The notes: generated from the sequence alone by a model not told the origin. Numbered from the stretch's first letter, positions 38,675-46,961 are shown. The stretch: 64,000 bases of DNA from Salsuginibacillus kocurii DSM 18087 (GCF_000377705.1 NZ_KB898628.1:124001-188000); one strand, 5' to 3'. Numbers and translations are program-made.

Positions 38675-39568
38675 ATGACTACTACACACCTATCCAACGC
38701 AAATCTATCCGAATACAAGCAACTTTCTCCATTTGCTACAATTGACGAACTAAACACATCTATCCGCAATCACCTATACCATAACACTCACCACTTAGCC
38801 AAATCGGCTGTAAGCGTATTTAAATTGCTCTCACAACATTCTGTTAAAGCAACTGGAATAGCCTTTATGAAATATCAAACTATTGCTGAACAACTTGAAA
38901 TTAGCTTCAGCACCGTCCGTAGAGCTATCACTCTACTTAAACAACACCAAATGATAGAAGTACACCGAACTATACGGCAAAAGGGAGAGCTTAAAGGCGG
39001 TTATGGACATTCTGTATTTATTATTACACCTTTTCTAAATAACGCTGATCAGTCGCCTGAACACTCGACATTGAACACTCGAAATAGCACGAAAAATAGC
39101 GACAAATCAGGTGTTGAATCACAAAAAACTGAAGGGGAAACTGGGCTTAGTGAATCTAGTAACCTATTAGATTTAAAAGAACGTACTACGCATAGTAAGC
39201 AGCAAACGGATAATAAAACTAGCACATCATATAATCCTACTCATAGCTTCTCTGAGCAACATAATTTACCAGCAACATATACGCCTAGTTATGTGCCAGA
39301 AGCCTTTGTGAAGGCTGTGAAGCCGATATTTGATGATGCTGTATTGATAGATAAGCTGTGGAGCAAAGTGTGCTTAGCTTATAGTAAATGTAACTTAGAT
39401 TACAGTGTAGATGAGTATATTGATAATGTGCTGGAGGCTTTCAAATCAACTGTTTTAGGCTTGAAGAAGGGTAAGGTAAATAGCATGTGTGGATACTTTT
39501 ATGGTGCGGTGAGTAGAGTTTTTGAGCGTGTGTTTAGTAATGAGCTATATGGTGTTATTAGTAATTAA
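38675..39568 (+). CDS. Winged-helix DNA-binding protein, possible replication or regulatory factor
   Basis: 297 residues. A winged helix at about 45-110 (YQTIAEQLEISFSTVRRAITLLKQHQMIEV), a Ser/Thr/Gln-rich linker (about 125-200) and a helical C-terminal domain (EAFVKAVKPIF...). This layout is common in Bacillus plasmid and prophage proteins annotated only as helix-turn-helix. The ATG at 38675 follows AGAGAGGTATTTATT. A LexA-like box upstream suggests DNA-damage induction. Function is not certain. Confidence 0.7.
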   Translation: MTTTHLSNANLSEYKQLSPFATIDELNTSIRNHLYHNTHHLAKSAVSVFKLLSQHSVKATGIAFMKYQTIAEQLEISFSTVRRAITLLKQHQMIEVHRTIRQKGELKGGYGHSVFIITPFLNNADQSPEHSTLNTRNSTKNSDKSGVESQKTEGETGLSESSNLLDLKERTTHSKQQTDNKTSTSYNPTHSFSEQHNLPATYTPSYVPEAFVKAVKPIFDDAVLIDKLWSKVCLAYSKCNLDYSVDEYIDNVLEAFKSTVLGLKKGKVNSMCGYFYGAVSRVFERVFSNELYGVISN

Positions 39569-40091
39569 CCTGATAGCGTCGCAGACAGTGAGGATGTTTT
39601 TTGTACCCAACAAGAGAATAAGTGTAAAATCATTAGTTCTAGGTTGGGTACAAAAAACCCCCTTTGGGATAAAGTAGATACATGTAACAGAATATTTTGA
39701 AATAAAATAATACAGATAAATATATAGGATACTCAGAGCTTGCTGTGTGGATTTTAATAGAAAAGTAGACTTATGGTATTCAGGGAGTGTGGAATGGGTA
39801 TGTGAGGACGTGAGTGGGGTTATATGGAAATCTATTATTTTTAGAAAAAGTAATATAAACCTATTGCAACGTGAAATAGAACGTGCTAAACTAATGGAAG
39901 GCACGCTTAAATGATAGAAATATTTTAATTTACTTAACTAACCTATATGTATAATACCACAGTAAACTAATATCTTTCAATGGAATCTTGTAATTAATTT
40001 TAGGGGGTGGTACCAATGTAATCCGAATGCTGCAAATAACAATAACACAAACTGCAACTAATTCTAAAAAATTAAGGAGAGGGTAAATGAA
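39569..40091. other. Non-coding stretch with a 16-base inverted repeat
   Basis: No gene seen in 523 bases. It holds the perfect inverted repeat GTTTTTTGTACCCAAC (39596-39611) / GTTGGGTACAAAAAAC (39643-39658), a good promoter (below), a TATAAT at 39950, and a strong Shine-Dalgarno (AGGGGGTGG) followed by ATG-TAA at 40016-40021. Confidence 0.6.
39864..39892 (+). promoter_or_regulatory. Candidate sigma-A promoter for the early operon
   Basis: TTGCAA (39864-39869) and TAAACT (39887-39892) with a 17-base spacer, about 200 bases upstream of the 40092 gene. Confidence 0.45.
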
Positions 40092-41762
40092 ATGCTGAAA
40101 TTTAACGATATCAAAGAGCTTGAAAACCACTTTGAAACGGAGGTTACGCTGTATGATAGCCCCTTTGATGATCGAATCAAACTAGAAGTAGATGAGCTGG
40201 AAGCTGATGAAACAGCCTATATCAATTTTACTGAAAATATGATCAAAAAAGACGCTGTCGGTGATTTACACTACATAAGAAAAGACAGCATCGAAACAAG
40301 TATAAACAAGGTAAGCTCTAATAGAACAGTGAGCGACATAAGGGAAAACATACTGAAGCAGCTTGATTATCAACTTGAATACGGTGATGATCGAATTGAG
40401 CAAGTTGATGAGCTTATACATAACAATGATTGGATAATTGAGCTTTTATCAACAAATATGATGATTGATAAGGAATTGAAAAGCCAAAAGGACTTTCTAG
40501 CTGAAGATAGTAATACCGATAAAGTTATACAAGTTATATCTGATTATTTACTTAGACCAAAATTTAAAAGCCAAGATGAGCAAGAAGAATATGAAGAGCT
40601 GAAAGATGAAAAAGAATACTTAAATGGGTTACATAAGGAAGATATTGATGCTGACACACAAGCTTATATTAACTCTGTATTTAACCAACTGGATACATAT
40701 AAAAACAAACTAGTAGAGAACAGGAAAGCAAAGAATAGGCGCTTATATAGAGAGGCTCCAGATGGCGACATATTAACCAAGCCAGCACATAACGATAAAA
40801 CAACTCAATTTGAAAAGAGTGTGTACACAACGCCAGCAAGGGTTATAAATGATGCCTATTGGGATGATATGTACCCAGATGAGGTAGTTAATAGGATACC
40901 GCATGTAGGCTATCCTGAAGAATCAGGCAAGGAGTTTCGACGCAACATATACGATAATTTTGAACATGAGCGTAACATGTTAAAGCAGCAACTTGGGTTA
41001 CATATAAAGGACAGGAATGAGCGAGCTAATCACCAAGCTGATTTGATAAAGCATTTTGATAGGCAAAACATATCATATAAAAATAATGGCAATACCTTAA
41101 GAATAGATGGCAAACGAGCTTTGCAGTCGCTTAAAACGATGTACTCTGACTTTATGGGCGATTTTAAAGCCGCTGAGCAAATACTTATTGATGAGATACC
41201 AGTTAAATCAAAAGCTAATAAGCCAGTTTATAGCATACATAATGATACATATTACTATAACAAAAATGGTGAATTAGTAGAGCTGAGTAAGAATTTTGTA
41301 AATTATGGCACAGTGGATTTTTATTGGGCAATGATTGATACATATAGCGAGTTGGAAAACAATATTGCACATAAGCCAGATCATGAGTTTTGGGTGTTGC
41401 TGTTTGACTTTAAACGGATATTGGAGCAGACTGAGCTTACAGAATTGGAATATGAAGTATTAACCAAGAAGTTTCAAGGCTACTATGCAGAAGAGATATA
41501 TAGGTATATTGATCAACACACTGATCACAATTGCTCTGTTGATAAGGTGAGGCGTATATTGAGGCAGCAAGTGCCTAAAAAGCTACTCGATACATACATA
41601 ACGCAAACAGAAGAGTGGCTGTATACATATAAGCTAAAGGGTACATATAAAAAATGCAGGAAGTGTAAACAAAATAAGCTGATGGATAATAACCGATATT
41701 TTAAGAAAAATAAATCAACAAAAGATGGCTTTCGAGCCACCTGCAAGTCGTGTGGAAATTGA
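40092..41762 (+). CDS. Large prophage protein with C-terminal zinc ribbon
   Basis: 556 residues, mostly charged and helical. The last 45 residues carry two CxxC pairs (CRKCKQNK and CKSCGN) in the pattern of a phage zinc ribbon. Upstream of it, LTELEYEVLTKKFQGYYAEEI and VDKVRRILRQQ resemble a sigma-region-4-like helix-turn-helix. A DNA-binding or late-transcription role is an inference only. RBS AAGGAGAGGG is about 10 bases from the ATG. Confidence 0.6.
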   Translation: MLKFNDIKELENHFETEVTLYDSPFDDRIKLEVDELEADETAYINFTENMIKKDAVGDLHYIRKDSIETSINKVSSNRTVSDIRENILKQLDYQLEYGDDRIEQVDELIHNNDWIIELLSTNMMIDKELKSQKDFLAEDSNTDKVIQVISDYLLRPKFKSQDEQEEYEELKDEKEYLNGLHKEDIDADTQAYINSVFNQLDTYKNKLVENRKAKNRRLYREAPDGDILTKPAHNDKTTQFEKSVYTTPARVINDAYWDDMYPDEVVNRIPHVGYPEESGKEFRRNIYDNFEHERNMLKQQLGLHIKDRNERANHQADLIKHFDRQNISYKNNGNTLRIDGKRALQSLKTMYSDFMGDFKAAEQILIDEIPVKSKANKPVYSIHNDTYYYNKNGELVELSKNFVNYGTVDFYWAMIDTYSELENNIAHKPDHEFWVLLFDFKRILEQTELTELEYEVLTKKFQGYYAEEIYRYIDQHTDHNCSVDKVRRILRQQVPKKLLDTYITQTEEWLYTYKLKGTYKKCRKCKQNKLMDNNRYFKKNKSTKDGFRATCKSCGN

Positions 41763-41850
41763 TGTAAAAAATGGTCGGAGGGCGCATGAAAAGCGCCTTC
41801 TGATGGTTATAGTTATTGTCTGACACAAATGTAAAGGAGTGCAAATCTTA

Positions 41851-42030
41851 ATGAAAACTAACAATTATTTTTACTGTTACAATAAGCTGCTTTCTTTTTA
41901 TATTCAATCAAAAGGCGAAGAGCCAATTACAGTTGCAAAACACATGAAAACAAATGATGTTTTTTCCGTATTCGAGCGGAATACACTGGTTATTAATGCA
42001 ATTGATGAGTTTAACGATAATGAAATTTAA
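41851..42030 (+). CDS. DUF5659-like small prophage protein
   Basis: 59 residues. NYFYCYNKLLSFYIQSKGEEP followed by a short beta-like C-terminus (DVFSVFERNTLV) resembles the DUF5659 family found in Firmicute phages. AAAGGAG lies about 11 bases before the ATG. The stop codon lies inside the first iteron-like repeat. Function unknown. Confidence 0.6.
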   Translation: MKTNNYFYCYNKLLSFYIQSKGEEPITVAKHMKTNDVFSVFERNTLVINAIDEFNDNEI

Positions 42031-42207
42031 CCCCTGAATTGGAGTTGAAATTTCACTTTTTATAATTTGGTGATTTAAATGGTGGAAATTTAACCACTAA
42101 ATTTAATAAATATTTCACTATCACTACTGTGAAATGTCACCCCTGATTTGAGGTTGATATTTCCAAATAGGGGAAATTTAACTACCCGAAAATGATAAAA
42201 GTTTCAC
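42021..42207 (+). repeat. Four iteron-like repeats, possible replication origin
   Basis: Units of 35-38 bases start at about 42021, 42082, 42129 and 42170. Each begins with GGAAATTTAAC (or GAAATGTCAC) followed by a CCCCTGA/CCACTAA-like stretch and ends with a complementary TATTTCAC or GTTTCAC, so every unit is also an imperfect inverted repeat. AT-rich DNA with ACTTAC-ATA-GTAAGT follows to 42318. The next gene has a winged-helix-type motif, fitting an initiator-origin pair. Confidence 0.6.
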
Positions 42208-42318
42208 AGATTACAAATAAACTAAAAGTTTATTAACTAATAACTTACATAGTAAGTCTAAACACATAATCAGCAAATTTAATCAAATCTACTATTTAAA
42301 AAATTCTGGAGGGTTTCT

Positions 42319-43284
42319 ATGGCAAGTCAGCAAAATGATTTTATTAAAGTGTTTGATAAGATGTTACAGCTTAATAGCAAACATAGATTAAACGAAAATG
42401 AGCTATACATATACTGCGTATTACATAAAGAAGAAAAGTTTAACAAGACGGTTAGCACTATTTTAGATTTGTTAACTTTGGTTATGCCTTCACCTTTTGT
42501 TAAAACGGAAAAAGATAACAAAGCAAAAATTAAAGAAGCACTAATTGGACTCTATGAAAAAAACATTCTCATTGTGCATAATGATATTGATATTTACAAC
42601 TTAAAGGCAAAAACATTGCTGATTGTATCTTTGAATTATGATTTGCTAAGCAGATCGAACAGCAAACATTCGGGATTTGAAAGGTTATATTATAATAAAT
42701 TTAACCAATTCGATTCTGCTAGAGATTGTTTTATTTATTGCCATGCAGCCAAATGGAGCAAAGGCTCTACTATCAGCTATAAACAATGGGCTGAATTTTT
42801 AGATGTAACCGACAGGCAAGCAAAAAATATAATTAAAGATGCTGTGCAGCGTGGTGTAATTTACGTAAATACTGGTGATTACATAAAAAATGATGATAAA
42901 TACATACAAGAAATGAATACATACCATACTGATGCTGTTGATGAGGCAAATAAAACTGAGCGCCAAAAAAAGAAGGATAACGAAGAAGAAATTAAACAAA
43001 ATGTGAGAGCTGCTAGTTATGAATATGATGAATTTGAGCTGAAAGAAGCACTGAAAGTGTTTAAATCAAAGCAAAAAATAGATGCATATGAGTATGTTAT
43101 ATACCAAACAATTGAAGACAAATATAATAGAAGTAAACATTTGGATAAAAATGAAATGAGCGTTTATGTAGCAGCTAATGAGAGATTTGATCAAATAAGA
43201 AAAAGTGAAAAAGGTAATGGAAAACTTGATAATTTATACCGCAGAGCTAAGCGACTATTAGCTGATGAAAGCGCAATGTTTTAA
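42319..43284 (+). CDS. Winged-helix protein, possible phage replication initiator
   Basis: 321 residues, not recognised by family name. KWSKGSTISYKQWAEFLDVTDRQAKNIIKDAVQRG (about residues 151-185) is a helix-turn-helix in a winged context; a charged helical C-terminus follows. The arrangement of repeats immediately upstream and this DNA-binding protein recalls initiator proteins of RepA or DnaD-like phages. RBS CTGGAGGG. A terminator follows. Confidence 0.55.
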   Translation: MASQQNDFIKVFDKMLQLNSKHRLNENELYIYCVLHKEEKFNKTVSTILDLLTLVMPSPFVKTEKDNKAKIKEALIGLYEKNILIVHNDIDIYNLKAKTLLIVSLNYDLLSRSNSKHSGFERLYYNKFNQFDSARDCFIYCHAAKWSKGSTISYKQWAEFLDVTDRQAKNIIKDAVQRGVIYVNTGDYIKNDDKYIQEMNTYHTDAVDEANKTERQKKKDNEEEIKQNVRAASYEYDEFELKEALKVFKSKQKIDAYEYVIYQTIEDKYNRSKHLDKNEMSVYVAANERFDQIRKSEKGNGKLDNLYRRAKRLLADESAMF

Positions 43285-43318
43285 ATAATTACATAATACA
43301 TAATTAACTTATCGATTA

Positions 43319-43351
43319 AGGCAGCAGGCATTGGCTTGCTGCTTTTTATAT
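43319..43351 (+). terminator. Terminator after the 42319 gene
   Basis: GCAGCAGGC pairs with GCTTGCTGC across ATTG, followed by TTTTTATA. Confidence 0.75.
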
Positions 43352-43404
43352 TACCGTATAGGCAATAGTTTATACGCTAGTGGCTAATAATTAAGCCTTC
43401 CAAC

Positions 43405-43470
43405 AGTGAATAAGCTAGGGTGAGATGCCTAGCTACAGTGAAGCAATAGGGGAGGTGAGATGCTCCCCTT
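43405..43470 (+). ncRNA. Tandem hairpins with identical GTGAGATG loops (leader element)
   Basis: AGCTAGG-GTGAGATG-CCTAGCT (43413-43434) and AGGGGAG-GTGAGATG-CTCCCCT (43448-43469) have unrelated seven-base stems but the same eight-base loop. Both are preceded by CAGTGAA (43405 and 43436). This pattern of conserved loop with covarying stems suggests a protein-binding or ligand-binding RNA. It ends 25 bases before the start of the BRO-RusA gene. Confidence 0.55.
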
Positions 43471-43494
43471 AAATCACTTTTGGAGGGTATTAAA

Positions 43495-44568
43495 ATGAAT
43501 GATGTGCAAGTATTTAGCAATGATCAATTTGAGGTAACAGCGAGGGAAAATGGCAGTGAGATTGAGTTTGATGCAGCGCAAATTGCTAGGAATTTAGGCT
43601 TTACTACCGTAGCCACAAGTGGCAACGAAACAATCAGGTGGAGCAGAATCAACAATTACCTTGATGAGTTTGGCTTTCGGCAGCAGGTTACGAAAGGCGG
43701 TTACATACCTGAAACTTATGTGTATCTACTAGCAATGAAGGCAAACAACGAAGTTGCTGTTAGCTTTCAAAAGTTTATAGCATTCGATGTGCTACCGGAA
43801 ATACGTAAAAACAAAGTTTACATAGACCCTTCAGCGACAGATCAGGAGATTGATCATGCTGTTAAATTTTCTACTCCACAAAAACGCAGAAAGCAGCTTA
43901 TGGAAGCTACAATTGATGGAGAGCAAAGTATATTTGCTACATATGATCAAATTGGTGAGTATATCAGCAACTGGACTGCTGATGAGAAGGTGAAGGTACT
44001 GAAGCACGTTGAGCTTGCTTTACTTGATAAAAAGGATACATACGGCACAGATATAGCTTTTGTTGCTAAAGTGGAAGAGTTGTTACGGAAGGTAGCAAAA
44101 GATATTGATAAGATTAGAAATTGGCAAAATGGAGCACAAAAGAGGGAATTAAGCAAAGCTAATAAGCAGCTTAATGCTAAGTTGAATGAATTAGAGCCGA
44201 TTGATATTAATCAATATTATCGTTTGCCTCATCATCCGTTTACAGAAAACAGTATGTATAAGCCTATTACGTTGAACAAATGGGGAAAGTCAGAAGCATA
44301 TCGAAATTGGCAGATGTATTTTCCTTATTTCAAAATGCCGGATGAGAACGAGCTGGATGTTGATTGGGATAAGCCAGTGAAGATTTACTTAGCATATGAT
44401 TGTTTGCCGAGTTATGATATTCAGAATTTTCACAAATCAGCAATTGATATGATATTTGATTATTACGGGCAAGATGACGGTGTTGTTAGCAATGTTGATA
44501 TTAAAACAAATAAGCATGTCGATAGCTTAAGTGACGGGCGTATTTATTTTTATCTATGTAATGAATAA
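43495..44568 (+). CDS. BRO-N antirepressor domain fused to RusA-like resolvase
   Basis: 357 residues. Residues 1-100 match the BRO-N DNA-binding domain of phage antirepressors (FDAAQIARNLGF, YVYLLAMKANNEVAVSFQKFI). A helical middle follows. The last 70 residues (KPVKIYLAYDCLPSYDIQNF, IDMIFDYYGQDDGVVSNVDI) have the D-x-x-N-x-x-K and DD pattern of RusA Holliday-junction resolvases. ATG 43495 follows TGGAGGG. The RusA part would resolve branched phage DNA before packaging; whether the BRO part regulates is not known. Confidence 0.65.
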   Translation: MNDVQVFSNDQFEVTARENGSEIEFDAAQIARNLGFTTVATSGNETIRWSRINNYLDEFGFRQQVTKGGYIPETYVYLLAMKANNEVAVSFQKFIAFDVLPEIRKNKVYIDPSATDQEIDHAVKFSTPQKRRKQLMEATIDGEQSIFATYDQIGEYISNWTADEKVKVLKHVELALLDKKDTYGTDIAFVAKVEELLRKVAKDIDKIRNWQNGAQKRELSKANKQLNAKLNELEPIDINQYYRLPHHPFTENSMYKPITLNKWGKSEAYRNWQMYFPYFKMPDENELDVDWDKPVKIYLAYDCLPSYDIQNFHKSAIDMIFDYYGQDDGVVSNVDIKTNKHVDSLSDGRIYFYLCNE

Positions 44569-44619
44569 AAGTACATAATTAACCATTTTAATAATAGCAT
44601 GTTGAGTTTGATAAAACAA

Positions 44620-44785
44620 ATATAAAAGGGTGGATATATATATGGAAGATGTACATATCGATAATATTAGCTTAGAGCAAAACTTGGAGCGCATTAAGCG
44701 ATTAGAAGATGAGTTTAAAGAGATGAATAAGCAAATGGAAGAGCGTTTAAACAAAAACTAATATAAAGGGTGGATATATATGGAT
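44620..44785 (+). repeat. Duplicated ribosome-binding leader
   Basis: ATAAAAGGGTGGATATATAT (about 44621-44640) and ATATAAAGGGTGGATATATA (44761-44780) precede two small genes with the same start context ATGGA. A recent small tandem duplication of the leader or of a leader-gene unit is likely. Confidence 0.55.
44642..44761 (+). CDS. Small coiled-coil-like prophage protein
   Basis: 39 residues, strongly helical and charged (NLERIKRLEDEFKEMNKQME reads as a short coiled coil). AAAGGGTGG lies upstream. Function unknown. Confidence 0.5.
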   Translation: MEDVHIDNISLEQNLERIKRLEDEFKEMNKQMEERLNKN

Positions 44786-44995
44786 ATTAAAAATTTAGAG
44801 CAACTAAAAGAGGCTAATAGTTGGGCTGTTAAAACTGTAAGCAGAAATACTGAGAAGGAAGCGACTGAAGTGTTTAATAATTGGGTCGATAGTTTAGATA
44901 AAGTGCTAGACGAAGAGTATTTTTTGGATATTGCTAAAGCGATTGTTATGATTAAAGATAAAGAGAGGCAAGCGTATAATAATATTAAACAATAA
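44780..44995 (+). CDS. Small prophage protein of unknown function
   Basis: 71 residues, helical, charged, no known motif. It has the same leader AAAGGGTGG as the preceding small gene and is followed by a terminator. Confidence 0.55.
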   Translation: MDIKNLEQLKEANSWAVKTVSRNTEKEATEVFNNWVDSLDKVLDEEYFLDIAKAIVMIKDKERQAYNNIKQ

Positions 44996-45025
44996 AGATC
45001 ACAAATCGATGTGGACTTACATATT

Positions 45026-45064
45026 TAAAGACACCTGCTGTAATAGTAGGTGTCTTATTTTATT
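45026..45064 (+). terminator. Terminator before the methyltransferase
   Basis: AAGACACCT pairs with AGGTGTCTT across about 11 bases, followed by ATTTTATT. Confidence 0.75.
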
Positions 45065-45082
45065 AATTAAGCAGGTGATAAA

Positions 45083-45997
45083 TTGGCAAGCAATAAGGAA
45101 ATGCTAAGTAAAGTTAATTACTCGATGGATATAGTAAAACGTATCAAAGCAAATGAGCCATTTACACAAGCAGAAAAGGAAAAGATACTTACTGATTTTG
45201 TGGGCATGAGTGAGGATAATAACAGCTACTTCACCCCATTCGAGATATGCGAGTTTATTTATAAGCTGCTTGATATTAAAAATGGTAAAGTAGCTGATTT
45301 GTCTGCTGGCATTGGTAATATGGTAAAACCAATGATAAAAACATATGGAGAGCTAGAGGGTAATGTTGAGGTCGATTTATACGAGTATGATGAAAACAAC
45401 TCAGTAGCTTCTGAAATGGCATGGAGTGATTTTGCCCAAGTAAATACATATGGCAGTTTTGACAGTATTGATCGAAACGATGAAATAGGTGAGTATGATT
45501 TTATTATAGGCAATCCACCATTTAGTGGTTCAGTTCCATACTGGTGTCAGTGGAATCACGCTAAGAATGGCAAAGCAAAAAAGAATAATATATGTGATGC
45601 TTTTGTTGATTTAGCGATACGCAAAACAAAAGATAAAGGATATATTGCTTTGGTTTTACCATATGGGCATTTGTATAAAGGAAATGCTACGGAAAAGCTG
45701 AGAGAGTGGATGAAAGATGAGGTTGCTCTCAAAGGTATTTTTCCACTGGATAGCAATACATTTAAACAGGCTGGATTGAGTGGTACTAGTGTAAGCACAG
45801 TGCTGTGTGTTTGGCAAAAAGGGGTAAAGCAAGATAAGGTGTTTTTTGGCGAATTGGATGATAAGGATGAGCTAACCAAGGAGTTAGATGCGCTTGCGTA
45901 TCACTTTCATTTATTTAATTCAGAATATTATGACATATCGTATGCGAGTGATCATGTGTGTGGCTTATGTGCCTATATGGAAGAGGTGGGAACATGA
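45083..45997 (+). CDS. Prophage N6-adenine DNA methyltransferase
   Basis: 304 residues. YFTPFEICEFI, VADLSAGIGNMVKPMI (SAM-binding motif I variant) and DFIIGNPPFSGS (catalytic NPPF) identify an N6-MTase of the type I M/Eco57I-like group. No restriction subunit is adjacent, so it is an orphan enzyme, likely protecting phage DNA or regulating it. TTG start behind GCAGGTGATAAA. The stop overlaps the next start (ATGA), so the two are coupled. Confidence 0.85.
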   Translation: MASNKEMLSKVNYSMDIVKRIKANEPFTQAEKEKILTDFVGMSEDNNSYFTPFEICEFIYKLLDIKNGKVADLSAGIGNMVKPMIKTYGELEGNVEVDLYEYDENNSVASEMAWSDFAQVNTYGSFDSIDRNDEIGEYDFIIGNPPFSGSVPYWCQWNHAKNGKAKKNNICDAFVDLAIRKTKDKGYIALVLPYGHLYKGNATEKLREWMKDEVALKGIFPLDSNTFKQAGLSGTSVSTVLCVWQKGVKQDKVFFGELDDKDELTKELDALAYHFHLFNSEYYDISYASDHVCGLCAYMEEVGT

Positions 45998-46707
45998 GCT
46001 GTTATGTGTGTAAAAAGGATATGGAGAGCTACATGTTAAGCCAATATAAGCTTAAACAAGGTGGAACAGTGGATATATGTATTGAATGCGAAAATACAAG
46101 TGAATATTATTTTGATGTAATCAAGCGAGAGTGTTTGATTGATGGGGAGAGCCTGGAGCTTACTGCTAGTGATGAAAAGTTGATAAAAATTGAAAAGAAG
46201 CAAAGGAAAGAGTTAGAAGAAGAGCAGGAGTTGCTTGATGCTGATAAAGGCGTATTTTTGTTTACAAATGAGCCAAATAAAAAGCCAGAGTATGATGGAC
46301 AAGTTATGCAATATATCAATCAATTTTTAGGTGTTGAAGATGAGAGTCATTTGCAACGCTTTAGGTTTACTTATCCAATGAAAAAACATTGGCATTTAGA
46401 AGAATGGGATGGATTAAGCAACGTACATATTTACCTTGATAGCGTTAAAAAGAGCAAATATAAGGCTAAAAAGCCTGAAGAGACAGAGTACAAAGAAAGA
46501 ATACGCAAATGGTATAGTGGACGGTTTGAGAGTGATCAGGACTTCTACAATGCAACGTTTGGCTTTTCTATAGATAAAGATGAGCCGATTGATAGAGTGT
46601 GTGTGGACTATGGCTTTTTGTGCTCAAAAAAGCATAAGGTGAGTAGGTTGATTGCTGGATTATTGAGTGATGCAGGCTATGATGTGGCAGATAAAGTGAA
46701 GAGTTGA
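45994..46707 (+). CDS. Zinc-finger-like protein coupled to the methyltransferase
   Basis: 237 residues. The N-terminus has two CxxC pairs (CYVC...CIEC), a likely zinc knuckle, followed by a Glu/Lys-rich helix and a globular C-terminus I do not recognise. The start overlaps the methyltransferase stop and has AGAGGTGGG upstream. Functional link to methylation is inferred from coupling only. Confidence 0.6.
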   Translation: MSCYVCKKDMESYMLSQYKLKQGGTVDICIECENTSEYYFDVIKRECLIDGESLELTASDEKLIKIEKKQRKELEEEQELLDADKGVFLFTNEPNKKPEYDGQVMQYINQFLGVEDESHLQRFRFTYPMKKHWHLEEWDGLSNVHIYLDSVKKSKYKAKKPEETEYKERIRKWYSGRFESDQDFYNATFGFSIDKDEPIDRVCVDYGFLCSKKHKVSRLIAGLLSDAGYDVADKVKS

Positions 46708-46729
46708 TACATATCAAAAGGTGATTAAA

Positions 46730-46846
46730 ATGGAAAATATTACGGTAAATTTAGATTATAAGGTGCTTGCTGAAGTAGATGAGCATAGAACGATTGGGTT
46801 GTTTTTAAATGGCAGGTTAGCACATATAGTGTCTGTTATGAGGTAG
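46730..46846 (+). CDS. Very small prophage protein
   Basis: 38 residues (ENITVNLDYKVLAEVDEHRT..., beta-like). AAAAGGTGATTAAA provides a good ribosome-binding site, and a terminator begins at its stop codon. Function unknown. Confidence 0.5.
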   Translation: MENITVNLDYKVLAEVDEHRTIGLFLNGRLAHIVSVMR

Positions 46847-46875
46847 TCGCTGCAAATGCAGTGACTATTTTTTTG
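46842..46875 (+). terminator. Terminator before the HNH gene
   Basis: TAGTCGCTGC pairs with GCAGTGACTA across AAAT, followed by TTTTTTTG. Confidence 0.85.
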
Positions 46876-46961
46876 CTTTCGACTGTTTTTCGATTAGCAA
46901 ATAAGGAAGTCAGACTGTTTATCTGCACTCTCCAAGAATATATAAATTGGAGCTGATGCAC

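Noticed and set aside
39545-39904. Reverse-strand 119-codon frame
   Set aside because: Spans the 16-base inverted repeat and the promoter region and lacks a start signal; AT-rich chance frame.
42021-42207. CRISPR-like array
   Set aside because: Repeats are imperfect, internally palindromic, spaced unequally and without constant repeats or spacers; no cas genes nearby.
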